A DNA stretch of 64,000 bases from Heloderma charlesbogerti (GCA_026122225.1 JANEZZ010000728.1:62001-126000); one strand, 5' to 3'; shown: positions 21,376 through 33,202, numbered from the stretch's first letter. The notes: generated from the sequence alone by a model not told the origin. A program made the numbers and translations.

Positions 21376-22317
21376 GACTTCCCAGACCTATGCCCGATTC
21401 TGCCCATTTTTCCCCCTTTTCCTCTAAAAACTGGGCTTCTGCATGAGCAGGCACCCCTGAATAAATGCTCTATTGTGCCATAACACAAATGTGTGATAGT
21501 GTTATTTCGAGTTAGAGTTATACAGTGAAAGTGAGCTACTGTGATAGGGGGAATGTGTATTCCTGGAGAAATGTGCAGTGGTGTCATAATGAGATAACAA
21601 GGGGGGGTAGAAGTACACAGGAGACTGGGGCTTTTTTCGCTATCTCGTGATAGCGATGCTTTCTAAATGTGCAACTGAAGATTCCGTGGTAACTACCTCT
21701 GGAACTGCGATCTGGCTGGGAACTTATACATGTACACACCACCCCAGGTGCTTTTAGAAGTGTCAGCCTTAGCCCCTGACAGAGTTATGACTTTATATGT
21801 ACAGTTCACAGTCTGCAGGCGGTGGCGGCTGGTGAATGTGGAGTGCTTACTTCAGGTTCAGATGTCATGCTAAAGTGCTGTTTCAGTTTAATACTTCACT
21901 TGTTTAAAAAAGAACTCTGGTCACCAGCCAGGAAATGACAGAAACATCAGGAAAACACAGGCAGGTAAAGCATTGGGGAAACGCCCCTTGACCGCGGTCA
22001 TGGTGAAAGGCACACCTCTGGGCAGGGCTAGCATACTGGAGTAAATGTGGAGGTATGGTGTACACCATAACAGAAGCCGAATTAAGGAAAAGAATCAGAC
22101 TTTATGCAGTCTCAGGAAATACAGTTTTTCCATGAAAAGCTCCAGTGTGGCTGCTGGATGGCCACAATGTCACATATCCCTAACTACCCCCCACCCACAC
22201 ACACCCACACAGCCAGTTTGGAGTAAATTGCTCATGGAAACAAGCCCCAGGTCCCTGATCCAAGCAATATCTCCCAGTCATTGGCCCAACTCTCTTGATC
22301 AGTCCTCCAGTTCTGAC
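21376..22317. other. Unique non-coding DNA
   Basis: No gene. A fragment at about 21825-21950 (GGTGGCGGCTGGTG...TCACCAGCC) looks like a small foldback but its ends are unclear. Confidence 0.4.
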
Positions 22318-22460
22318 TCTTTCTTTCTTTTAGGATTCTGGTTTTCTTTCTTTCTTTCATTTATTCTCTCTCTCCCCCTCCCCACCCTCCTTCTCTCCCT
22401 CCTCTCTGCCTTTTTCTTTTATCTTCTAAAATTCATTTTTCCTCTCTCTCTCTCCTCAAT
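22318..22460. repeat. Polypyrimidine low-complexity tract
   Basis: Runs of CTTT, TTTC and CTCC on the + strand. The Leu/Phe/Ser-rich open frame across it (22045-22479) is a by-product of this composition. Confidence 0.85.
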
Positions 22461-23007
22461 TCTACTATCTGTACTATAGTAGAAATCTCTACTATAATGC
22501 ATTTGCAACTCCTCAAATGAGGGTGTTTTTTGGCGGGATGGGGAAGGTTGCACAACAGTGTTTTGTTTTGATTTTTTTAACAAAGGGGCATGGTTTATTT
22601 TGTAAAAGAGTAGAAGTGGAAGGATGATGTATACCACTTGGCATTACAGCAATGATTTGTGAAAACAAGAGCCAAACTAGATGTGATGCCAGAACTGCAC
22701 AAATGTATCTCCGGTGTCATTTGAGTGGGGTGGAGGGGAGCCACTATTTGGATCAGTGTCATGGCGTGGACTGAGGAAGTTATCCCTTCTCCCTACAGCT
22801 GATTCCCCAATGGAAATCCCACTCATGCACCTCCAGCTAGCATTTCTCATAAAGGGAAAACATACAAGCACCCATATCGCAGATGTGCATCCCCCCCCCT
22901 TTGCATGAGGAATTGGTGCAAAGGAAACGTTTGAACCCTTCTCCACCCTCACTGCAGTCCCAGTCCGAACCATTACCTCCCTGACACCTGCATGGCTGCA
23001 TTTAGGG

Positions 23008-23149
23008 CAGTGGTGGGCAACTTGTGACTCATGCAGGCCTATGTTTTAGGCCTACAACTCCCATAAGTCCCAGCCAGCATTGCCAATGGTGAGGGATCAT
23101 GGGAGTTGCAGGCCAAAACATCTGGAGAGCCACAATTTGCCCACCCCTG
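23008..23149. mobile_element. hAT-like MITE, CAGTGGTGGGCAA family
   Basis: Ends CAGTGGTGGGCAAC and TTGCCCACCCCTG. Duplication ATTTAGGG/GTTTAGGG (7 of 8). The interior folds on CTACAACTCCCATAAG and TCATGGGAGTTGCAGGCC. Confidence 0.85.
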
Positions 23150-23408
23150 GTTTAGGGGGAAATAGAAGACATGATGCAGGCACGTGCGTGTTTGCCACAC
23201 TTGGTTTGACCCCTAGGACACAGCTTTTTGGAATACAAAGAACAGCTGTGCAATCGCTTGTGCTACCAGAGGCAGAGATCACTTGAAACTTACTTTTTGA
23301 AGTAAGTTCTAGGATGAATGCTGAATAAAGTAAAGCCAAGATGGTACAGATCTGTTTATAAGTATATCTAAAGATCTAACAGTTTCAGTTTATGAAATAC
23401 TTTCTACT

Positions 23409-23510
23409 ATTAACAAGCATTAATCAGCATTTGTAATATTAATAAGCATTAATCAACATTTGTAGTTTATTAATAAACATTAATAAACGTTTTAGTATTA
23501 ATAAACATAA
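23409..23510. repeat. Imperfect tandem repeat, about 29 bp x 3.5
   Basis: ATTAAYAAGCATTAATCARC units start at about 23409, 23438, 23469 and 23497. Confidence 0.75.
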
Positions 23511-23914
23511 TGCATATATCCCAGAGTCATCTTTTAATTTACCTTGGATTTCTGCTGTTTAACTTGCATTTCTGCCATTTGTCAGGATGTAATATGCCCC
23601 ATTTTTCTACTCATCCTTTTCTACTCCTTTCTACTATGTCTTTCTGTCAATACATCTTATTTTTAAAAAGTAGGATACATTTCTGAGGGATTTTTGTCTG
23701 GAGACGAAAGGAATATGTACCACAACATTTTATATAGAATTGTGCTGTTTATATTTTGAGGAAATAAGAAATCTAGATCTCTTAAGTAATTGGCCTATTT
23801 AAATTATTCCTGAGACTACATTTTTTGTCGTCAATGCTGAATGAATCAGATGCTAGCAAACTGTATGGAGCTGTGGTCTGTTGCAGTTTCTTTCAAAGTT
23901 TTTCAAGAGGCCTT

Positions 23915-24001
23915 AGACAGAGACAGACAGACAGACAGATAGATAGATGCACATCACTCTATCTATCTATCTATCTATCTATCATCTATCTGTCTATCTA
24001 A
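23915..24001. repeat. (GACA)n(GATA)n...(ATCT)n microsatellite
   Basis: GACA and GATA runs at 23915-23948 are followed after a 14-bp spacer by ATCT runs, which is their reverse complement, so the locus can form a hairpin. Confidence 0.9.
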
Positions 24002-24618
24002 TCTTCTCTGCATTATAGATGCTATCTCCTGTCTGACAAGGCAAATGGAAATAAAAATTCCACTTTCAGAAGTATCTTTCCGTTTCTCAGCCTTTCATGA
24101 GTCATCGCTATTCTTTCTGCCATGCCTTTAGTCACAGCTTTGAATGGTTCCCCCGTCTGTTGGCAAGTTCAGGATGTCACTTCCTTACTATGGCCCCGCC
24201 ACTTTCTGTCCCAGGGCGCTGCCACACATCGGCTCTAAAGGAGGGCAAATTCAATAGCTTCTTAGTAACTCTGCCTCTTTGTGTTTCAGCTCATAAGTTG
24301 GCCCAGTAATGTGTGCACAGCTGAACTCCACCGTCTCATTTTCATTTAATGCTTCCTGAGGTAACCATTGCAGCTTCAAAACACATATTTAACCTCTTTG
24401 CACTTCCTAAGCAATCGGTTGTCTTCAGAATGATTGTGTAACAGCATATCCTATGCATGTTTACTCAAAAGTAATGGCAGTGTGTTCAGTGAGGCTTACT
24501 CCCAGGGAAGTGTGTAAAGGATTGCAGTCTAATTCAATGCAGAGGACATGGTGGATTATGAATAAAATATTCCTAGGAAATACAGGAATAAACGTTCCTA
24601 TAAATTATATTAAACAAC
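24002..24618. other. Unique DNA with one dispersed-repeat fragment
   Basis: 24456-24535 (GTTTACTCAAAAGTAATGGC ... GCTTACTCCCAGGGAAGTGT) is a degenerate copy of a repeat of about 70 bp seen also at 41318-41402, 51972-52040, 52050-52135 and 60246-60318. The rest shows nothing. Confidence 0.5.
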
Positions 24619-24702
24619 GGGTTCTATCCAAGGTTAGTCTTACTTGAGTCCCATTCATTTCAATGGGTCTACTCTAACTAGGACTAACATTTGATACAGC
24701 CC
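24619..24702. mobile_element. Palindromic GGGT..TATCC MITE, TCTACTCTAA family
   Basis: GGGTTCTATCCAAGGTTAGT mirrors GACTAACATTTGATACAGCCC. It contains CAATGGGTCTACTCTAACTA. Copies at 33521-33667, 35494-35578 and 43926-44060. Confidence 0.7.
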
Positions 24703-25497
24703 ATAAAGTGTAGCAGTGCACTATTAATTCTGTCTCTAAAATGGGAGGGAGCTAAATCTTTATACACACAGACACAAATGGTTGTCATCAGCATCAAGTA
24801 TAATCAACCTTTGCTTCAGGGCTGACTCCAGGTTTGAGGGGGCCCTGGGCAAAGTGTCCTGTGGTGGGCTGCCTCCTCTCTCAATGGGTCTTGGGGGGCT
24901 TATTGGCTGTGGCAGCAACACTTCAAGCAGCAGCGGCTGGCTGTGTCTAGCCATTCTTTTAATTTTTCCCAATGTCCCATAACAACTCAGAAGTCAAGAG
25001 TATTATGTGTGGCTAGATCCAGCTACCAGGTGCTGCTCAGAGTACCAGACCAGAAAAGAAAATAAGTGGGCTCACTAAAGATGGATGCTCTGGGCACTGT
25101 AACATGACATTGTCTCATGGTTATTATTTCTTGTGCATGGATCTCTGACATGGCAAGATTACGATTTTGCATACTGTATCTTACAGAAATGCTGACCATC
25201 AGAATTTCAGTTGGTAAGTCCTGGGCTTCACTCCCTTGGGACCATGTTCAGGAGAGACACTGACGTTATGAAAGTGGGAAAAGATTGAATTATGGTGACT
25301 GTGTTGTGTCAACAATAAATATCACAGTGGAGTCTGTGAACTGCCCAGACAGCATAGGTCATTGGGTGGCCATATAAATAGAGGAAAATAATAATAAATA
25401 TTAATAAACCATCTATTTTGCTTCCCTGATTTATTTTAACAAGTCACAGATAAAAAGGTATATAGGGATTCAACAGAAATCCAATTAAAATATAGCA
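24703..25497. other. Unique DNA plus a LINE-type tail
   Basis: 25335-25410 (CTGCCCAGACAGCATAGG, GGTGGCCATATAAATAG, then AATAATAATAAA) resembles an L2-type LINE 3' tail. Nothing else was recognised. Confidence 0.4.
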
Positions 25498-25612
25498 CAG
25501 CCTTGTCCAATTATGGTCCCTCTGGGTGTTTTTTACTTCAACACCCTTCAGCCCCAGCCAGCATGGGGTTGTAGACAAAAACATCTAGAGGGGCCCAAGT
25601 TGGGGAAGGCTG
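25498..25612. mobile_element. hAT-like MITE, CAGCCTTCCCCAA family
   Basis: Ends CAGCCTTGTCCAA and TTGGGGAAGGCTG, flanks ATATAGCA/ATGTAGAC (6 of 8). Related copies at 35838, 41481, 42983 and 59375. Confidence 0.72.
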
Positions 25613-27083
25613 ATGTAGACCTAGGTGGTGAGAAGAATGCTTCCTTCCCAGGGCTCTGTGTACAGCAGTGCTACAGAGTGATCAGGTGGGCTACTCTCAA
25701 TTTATACAACTCATTTGTATTTGTTATAGGTAGTGGAGAGAAGCGATTTCACAGCTGCTTGCCTCAGCCAGAGAGAACACCAAGATCAGGGAAGACTCAA
25801 TTTTTCAGAATTTGCCTGTTTTGTTTAGAGGTCCTTCAGAGTATGTCATCAGTCATAACATTCACAAAGGATTGGCCCTCATGGCATTATTTGAGAAATG
25901 GAAACTAAATGCTCGCAATCAGTATACAAATCTCCTCTTCTCTTCCCATTATATGACAGTCTAATTGTTGTCGAATGGGGAGGGAGGGGGTGTCACCAAA
26001 TCTTTCAGAAGTACATTCTGCTCAATATGCTCTCCTTCCAATTTAGGATGGGGTGAGGAGAAACATGTTAACATGCTTTTAATGGAGATGTTGTAAAGAG
26101 GCTGTAAAATTCCAGCCCTGTGGATTTTGCAGTTTCATTAAACTCCACCAGCCTTTGCCAGCAGAGAGACTAGGAGAACACTAGAATCTACTTGCTGCCT
26201 CCAGGTCAGGCATCTGGAAGTTCAGCCAATGTCATATGGTTGAGGCATAGTTCATTGTCTGCTATAGATAATGTATATGTCATTGGCTCAAACCTGGCTT
26301 ATCAGTCCAATCATGTTGACAAATAGTACTGTAAGGGATTGTTGGCGAAAGGCACCAAAAGGTAACTGGGAAGGAGCTGTAGGTGCCCAGGCTGGAACAA
26401 TGTTCTCCCTGTGGCCCCTGAACCATTCCATATTCTGCCTCAAAGTCAATTAACCTGAAGCCATATGTACTGACATATCATTTGTTAAGTGCTATGTTGG
26501 CTGTTTTGAAGAGGCCCAAACGGTCCAGGACCCCAAGCCCTTTTCTTCAGAGGTTCTTGCATTAATGGATCAGGAAGAGGGCTCAGTTAAAGAACAGCCT
26601 CATTCTGTTCCCATCTCCTTAGGACCTAGTTCTCTAGGAAGGCCCCAGGGACCAGCTCCCCTGTGTCTAGAGGAGGCTGTGTTGCCACCCTCAGATTTTG
26701 AGGACTCTAGGTATGAAGATCCCACCACGTTGCAGCCATTTCCATGATGGTCCAGTCTGAAGCTGCTGAAATAGACCAGGCCCTCTAAGGAAGACTGGAA
26801 GAAGGTCTCAGTCAATAGTGAGGCAGGACTAACCAGCCTAAGGAAAGCCAAAACCATACATAAGGGTCAGTCACAATCTGCTGTTTGTTGGAGCACCATA
26901 TAAGCAACCTTTTCTGGCTTCCAGGTCCAGCATCCCTTGAAGCTCTCTGTGGTGCTGTTCTAGCCTCTCCAGGTAACCTGACTCCTGCTTGGTCAAAACT
27001 CAGCTGAATCTGCCTTCCCCCAAGTCCTTGGTGTAAACCAGATCGATATTGGACACCCTGTAATCTAGACCTCAGAGTGCCCA
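25613..27083. other. Unidentified DNA, possible LTR remnant at 26330-27060
   Basis: No gene. 26330-27060 is richer in GC than its surroundings. It has a 60-codon acidic frame (26565-26747, ending FEDSRYEDP) and a TATA-like ACCATATAAGC at 26889. This could be a decayed solo LTR, but no TG..CA pair with matching flanks was found. Confidence 0.25.
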
Positions 27084-27690
27084 ATAAGAACACAAGAAGA
27101 GCCCTGCTGGATCAAACCAAGGGTCCATCTAGTCCAGCATTGTGTTCACACAGTGGCCAACCAGCTGTCCACCAGGAAACCACAAGCAGGACACGAGTGC
27201 AACAGCACCCTCCCATCCATGTTCCCCAGCAACTGGTGTACATAGGCATACCACCTCAGGTACTGGAGATAGCACATAGCCCTGAAGCCGAGTAGCCATT
27301 GATAGCCTTCCTCTCCAGGAATTTGTCTAACCCCCTTTTAAAGCCATCCAAGTTGGTGGCCATCACCACATCTTGTAGTAGTGAATTCCATAGTTTAACT
27401 AGGCACTGTGTGAAGAAGTATTTCCTTTTATCTGTCCCAAAACACCAATCACCTTCATGGGATGACCTTGGGTTCTGTATTATGAAAAAGGGAGAAAAAA
27501 GTCTCCCTATCCACATTCTCCACATAATGCATAATTTTGTACACCTCTATCATGTCTCCTCTTACCCTCTTTTTTCCCCCAAGCTAAACAATCCCAACTG
27601 TTATAACCTTCTCTCAAAGGGGGGATGCTCCAGCCCCTTGATCATTTCAGTTGCCCATTTCTGCACTTTTTCCAGCTGGGAAAAATGACA
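27084..27690 (-). mobile_element. L2/CR1-clade LINE 3' fragment
   Basis: On the minus strand, disrupted frames read RGDMIEVYKIMH-like text in pieces and then FTQCLVKLWNSLLQDVVMAT and NLDGFKRGLDKFLE (27525-27305), the C-terminal pattern of L2/CR1-clade reverse transcriptase proteins. The 3' non-coding part ends near 27084 with the complement of AAGAGCCCTGCTGGATC. The copy has several shifts and is inactive. The exact clade is uncertain. Confidence 0.65.
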
Positions 27691-29811
27691 CTAGCCCTCA
27701 CTGCAACAGGGCTTACTAGCTGAAATAGAATACCAAATGATCATGATGATGCTGAAGTTGTTTTAAAAACACAAATTCGCAATGCAGTTGGCTAATTGTG
27801 GTATATTTAGCAACCTCTTGTAAGGCACACAGAGTCTAATACTGACATTTAAGCCACAATTTGGGTGAGGGCCTTTCGCACATTGCAGCTGCTTTAAGAG
27901 TATACCTAAAAATGAAAAGTGTGAATGTGACAAATGTGTTTGCAAATATGTGTATAGTCAGGGCTGCAGCTCCTTGTTGAGTGTATTCTCAGTGATAAAC
28001 CCATGTTTGCCTCTACATAATATGTGAAATGGCCCATGGGTGCTATTAAGAACATTGTTGTGGATTTCTAGGTGCATACCTACAACTGGATTCTGTAAAA
28101 TGAAGTGCAGCTATGAGAATGGAACAAAACAGGCCTCCCTCTGCCTGTTATATTGAACCTTCGGGGCAGGGGATGTTGATTGCCAGAAATGAAACAACGC
28201 CCTTTTATGGACCACACAAATCTGTTGTTTTTTTAAAAAAATGCATTCGCTTTGGCAAGCTTGTTTTGAATTATCTTTGCACTCCCCCCCCCACGTTACT
28301 AGAACATGCTCAAGCTGAAAGAAAACGTTGCAAAGTAATGTGAAAATGCAGCTCAACAGAGGCAAAAAAAAAAGCATTTAGAGCAATGATTCCTAATAAC
28401 CAGCCGGCACATTTCTTTTCTGCAGCTTAATCAGAGGAACTAGCAAGGAATTTGAAGGCAAATACTCTTCACCTGTTGTTGAATGAGAAGCTTCAAAGAA
28501 GATAGCGTTGCTTGGCAAACGGTGAGCCTGATTCTGAGTAAACTCCTCATGCCATCGAAGTCCCCCTGGTAAAATTACTTTTGGCTGCTATACAATGAAG
28601 TGATAAGAACGGGCAGGGCAAAATCACATGTGCACTCAGAGCTTTGCTTTATGTTGCTACAGCTGTTCTGAGTGCTGAAGAGTCAAGCTGAAGGTGGGCT
28701 TATCTCCTCAGCCATGGTAAGTGCAGCAGCAGCAACATTATCAAATGAAGTTCCGGCTCTGCTTACAGTTATCTCCCCATCTGCACATAGTGCATCTTCA
28801 TTTCTCAAGGAGTTATCTTCTTGATGAAAAGAATAGGTAGTTGGAGGATTCTACAGCTACTCGCTCAGCTTTACTATGACCCAGAAAAATGTGGAAATCC
28901 AGTAAAATCCAACAAAATCTAGGGAAATGTGTGAGAGAACTTCAAAAGTCATCAGAGTTAAGGTATAATGTTGTAAAATCTATGTCATTTGGCTTTGCTG
29001 CAGGACCATGGTCTAGGAGTTTTGGTCCTGGATCAGTTAGTTGTTCATGGTTGCAATCCTAAAAAGCACTTATTAGGGAATAAGACCAATTGAACACAGT
29101 GAGACCTGCATCTTGGGAAACTGGAATGTGCTATAAGAGTATCATATAGGGATAGATTGTATGGGCACTGTGAGGTTATCATGGGGGGGGACTTTTCAGT
29201 AACCAGAATGGGGCCACCACTTCTAATCGAGCAGTACCCCTTCTTCTGACTGCATGTATGGGAAACATGGATAGAAGGAATAGGAGAAAATCTGAGATTT
29301 TTGTCTTGCCAAAAAGCATATAAATTCACATTTTTATTTATTATTCATTTATTCATTCTATTAATATCTTTCTTTTCTACCACAAAGTACTCAAAGCAGC
29401 TTCCCTCCATTCTTTTCACCAGTTAATGAAGGATGACTAGTACCCTACCAAATATAATCAAATATTGTGCCAAGACATAAAAATGTCAGGTTATTCTAAG
29501 ATGCTGAGCTTTTTCTGCTTTAGATATACAAAAAAGGAAAAGGAAGAAAATATGACAGAGAGGAGGGCACGTTAGATCATTCCAGAGAGGGCAAAAATAA
29601 AACTTAAACCAAAACAAATGTTCAAAAACTCAAATTCCAACAGAAAATCTTGACATCACGTTTTTTGGGACCTGTGGGTGGTGAAGGATGGACCGATGTC
29701 TCTTTTCTCTCCAGAAATGCATCTTACTGGAGTTTGCAGTCATTACACTATGAACAGCATGCACCATTCCTGCCTGGCAGAGAGAGAGAAGTGCAGCTGA
29801 TTTGACCTTTG
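27691..29811. other. Mostly unique non-coding DNA
   Basis: Two fragments stand out: 29050-29110 (dispersed 70-bp repeat, AACACAGTGAGAC side) and 29330-29402 (complement of a LINE/SINE tail, TTTTATTTATTATTCATTTA). No exon was supported. Confidence 0.45.
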
Positions 29812-30536
29812 TAGGGATGGACAAAAGTCCCTTACCTGGTCCCGCAGCTTGCTTTGCGGTGGGGGGGAGGCGCTCCGTCCCTCCCCCCGAAATTCTTGGC
29901 GGGGAGGGAGGCGCCCCATCCCTCCCCGCCGAAATTCTGGCCAGGGGGGAGGCACCCTGTCCCTCCGGCCGAAATTCTGGCCGGGGGGGAAGCGCCCCAT
30001 CCCTCTGGCCATGAAACCTCTTCTCCTGCCAGGATGCAAATGGCGGCGGCCATAGCCGCCGCTGTTTGCGTCCCTGCAGTCAGCTGTGAAAGGCTACGTA
30101 AATGTTTACGTAGCCTATCACGGCTGACTTTGGGGGGGGGGGAAAGCGCATACTCAAATGGTGGCGCCCATGGGCGCCGCCATTTGCGTACGCGCTTTCC
30201 CCCCCCAAAGTCAGCCGTGATAGGCTACGTAAACATTTACGTAGCCTATCACGGTGTTATTTGAAAATCTAGCCGTGATAGGCTACATAAATCTTTACGT
30301 AGCCTATCACGTTTGTTGTTTTGTTTTTTACTTGGAAATGGCGGCGGCAGCAACCGGTCGGAAGAACGGCCGCTGCCGCCACCGAACCGCCGCCGGGAGC
30401 CGCCGCCGCCAGGGACATTCGACCAAGGTAAGTCCCATCCAGGGGGGGTGGCGGACCATTTCTCCACCAATTTCGGGGGGCTGAATGCATTGGCATTCAG
30501 CCTCCCGGAGATTCGTGGAGAAATTCTCTGACATCC
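29812..30536 (+). mobile_element. Compound-palindrome hAT-like MITE, copy H6
   Basis: Left end TAGGGATGG. The right end has lost its last bases (GACATCC then ACCTTG). The left flank GACCTTTG and right ACCTTGCT are only roughly alike, so the right edge probably suffered a small deletion. Three G-rich units at 29858-30000, three GGCTACGTAAAT palindromes (30092-30123, 30224-30253, 30276-30312), ATGGCGGCGG at 30338, donor-like AAGGTAAGT with GT at 30428. 725 bp. Confidence 0.85.
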
Positions 30537-30861
30537 ACCTTGCTTGAGTCACTTCTGGGCCTCTGGGAGATGCAGCAACTATAGTTCTATGCCCCAGGTA
30601 TGTACATTAAAGGGCATGCTAAAGGCAGATGTAAGGTTAGGACAGGCTGGAGAGTGGAATTAGAAACATAAGTCTAAGACTGCGGGTCAAACTAGACATG
30701 GGCCCCATCTACATGAGCCATTTATTCCAGGGCTGCTGCGATTCGAGGTCCTCCAGGACATATGACACAGTCGCCACTTTGCAGCCAAACTGTGGTTTTC
30801 ACCTGGAAAATGCAGATTTCCAAAGAGGTGTTTTGCTGCAAAGTTTTTGGTCTGCTACAGG

Positions 30862-31747
30862 TAGGGATGTACGAAAGGCCCTTACCTGAACCCAAAACGT
30901 GATTCGCGGTGGGGGGGAGGCGCTCCATCCCTCCCCCCAAAATTCTGGCCGGGGGGAGGTGCCCCGTCCCTCCCCCCTGACATTCTGGCCGGGGGGGAGG
31001 CGCCCCGTCCCTCCCCTCCAAAATTCTGGCCAGGGGGGAGGCGCCCCGTCCCTACTGCTACGAATCTTGGCCGGCCAGGACACAAATGGTGGCGGCCATA
31101 GCCACCGCCGTTTGCTTCCCTGCAGTCAGCCGTGATAGGCTACGTAAATGTTTATGTAGCCTATCACGGCTGAGTGAAAAGAAAAAAAAACCCCGCACAT
31201 ACGCAAATGGCGGAGCCCATGGGCGCCGCCATTTGCATTCCTTATTTTGGCAAGTGTAGACTACGTAAATATTTACGTAGACTACGGCGAAAATAAGGGG
31301 AATGCAAATAGCGTTCCCCTTATTTTCGCTGTAGTCTCCGTAAATGTTTACATAGACTACACGTGCCAAAATAAGGAACGCAAATTTGCATATGCACGGG
31401 TTGTGTGTTTTTTTCCACTCATCCATGATAGGCTACGTAAACATTTACGTAGCCTATCACGGTGTTTTTTAAAAATCTAGCCGTGATAGGCTACGTAAAT
31501 CTTTACGTAGCCTATCAAGTTTTGTTTTTTTTTTACTTGGAAATGGTGGCGGCGGCAGCCAGTCGGAAGACCGGCCGCTGCAGCCACCGCCGCCGAACAG
31601 CCACCGGAGCTGCCACGGCCAGGGACATTCGCACAAGGTAAGTCCTGTCCCGGGGGGGGCAGACCGTTTCGCCATCAATTTTGGGGGGCCGAATGCGCTG
31701 GCATTTGGCCTCCCCGAGATTCGTGGCGAAATTCTCTGACATCCCTA
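30862..31747 (+). mobile_element. Compound-palindrome hAT-like MITE, copy H7
   Basis: Clean ends TAGGGATGT and ACATCCCTA, but the immediate flanks (GCTACAGG and GAGGTGTC) do not match. Four G-rich units, then palindromes of the GGCTACGTAAAT and AGACTACGTAAAT types. ATGGTGGCGG is at 31543 and the donor-like AAGGTAAGT has GT at 31638. It lies 326 bp from H6 in the same orientation. 886 bp. Confidence 0.88.
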
Positions 31748-32575
31748 GAGGTGTCCCGTGGTTGCGGAACTGTCTGTCCCTTCTTCTAACCGATTTCGCA
31801 TTTTGTGGTGGGCGTGTGGTAGGCACGCCTAGTGCTTGTGTCACTCTGTGACGCCCCTTCACTCCTCTCCATTCCTTTGCGGCTTCACAGTTACAGAGGC
31901 ATGGAGAAGCATGCTCGCTTCTTCAACCGCATCTTCTCACACCTTCACAGATTTGTATCTTCGCAATGGCTGCTTTGGAGTCAATGGGCAGGGGCCAGGG
32001 GGGGCGGGCATGTTTGGGGAGCAGAAGGTCCAGGACCAACTTCACTCCAGCCGCCATTTTGAAATGATGGGTAGGCACATATCTCTCATGGGCACAGTTT
32101 TCGTGCACCCCCATCCTCCCGTGTCTGCGCAGCTGAGCATTTAAATATAACATTAAAAAAAAAAGATCAGCACAACTGCCGCAGTTACTTTGCTTCAACA
32201 GCACAGCAGATTTTCGCATTGGAGAAGTCTGCAATAAATTGTGCATGTGCCGCACCGCAGCAGAAGCTAATTCGCAGCTGCAATGTTGCGCAGTTATGAT
32301 GGAGTGAAGGTTGAAAGGGGTGTCGTGTATATGGTCCCATGGTGCTAAATGCTCCTTTGAAATCCATGCTTGGGATTCTCCTCCTCTCTCTTTTTTAAAA
32401 AATTAAAAATTATTTACAATGACAAACAAATGAACAAATCTAACTGTTGACAGAGGGTAGTACATTTAACAATTTCCCCCCCTTGCAGACAAAATAATAG
32501 GTGGAATTCATTGGCTGCTTAGTGGTTTCCATTATAGTCCTTTATATTAGCAAATTATATTTAAGGCACAATCCA
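31748..32575. other. Unidentified non-coding DNA
   Basis: 31748-32380 is CpG-rich relative to its surroundings (GGTTGCGGAACTG, CCGATTTCGCATT) and may be another decayed MITE, but no ends were found. 32390-32575 looks unique and AT-rich. Confidence 0.35.
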
Positions 32576-32654
32576 ATGCATGTTTAGACAGAAAAAAGTC
32601 CTACAACTGGGGAATGCTGGGAGTTGTAGGACTTTTTTCTGTCAAAACATGCAT
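32576..32654. mobile_element. Short palindromic MITE
   Basis: AAAAAAGTCCTACAACT mirrors AGTTGTAGGACTTTTTT, enclosed by ATGCATGTTTAGACAG and CTGTCAAAACATGCAT. It is nearly a perfect hairpin of 79 bp, related to 867-978. Confidence 0.78.
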
Positions 32655-33202
32655 AGGTTTGCACCCTTCGTTTCTTTTCCATAACCTGAGGAAAGGCTTT
32701 GACCAATATTGCTGTGTATGTCCCTGATTTGCTATATTTTATGAAAAGCAGATATTTTTACTTAGCCTTTATCTAATTTCAGTTGGTAAGTCCATTTTTC
32801 TGCAAGGACTATTTGCCAAAGCTCCATGTACCAAGACCTCTGTCAGTTTTGCAGTTTTCCATCTTGTAGCTATTATCCTGCAAGCTGCCACCAGCATGAT
32901 GGTGGCAGCTTGCAGCAGCAACAATTCATTCCTTAGATGTCACTTTTGCATTTTGTTCTTCCCACATCATTAACAGAGCCAGTGCTGGCATGAGACGTAT
33001 AGATTGGTGTGTCATACTTGCCAGATGGGAACACAACAGGACAGGACCACCACATATGAATATATTAGCCTTGCCGATTACAATTTCTCCGACATTTCGT
33101 AATGTTTGTGTTTGCTAGTCAGATCTCCTTCTCTCTCTCTTTTTAAACTAACAGCAGCTGTGGGGGCAGCAAGGACTGATATGTAACCCATTGTGTAACT
33201 AC

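Noticed and set aside
26330..27060. Solo LTR
   Set aside because: A TATA-like word and GC-richness are present, but no TG..CA pair with matching short flanks was found.
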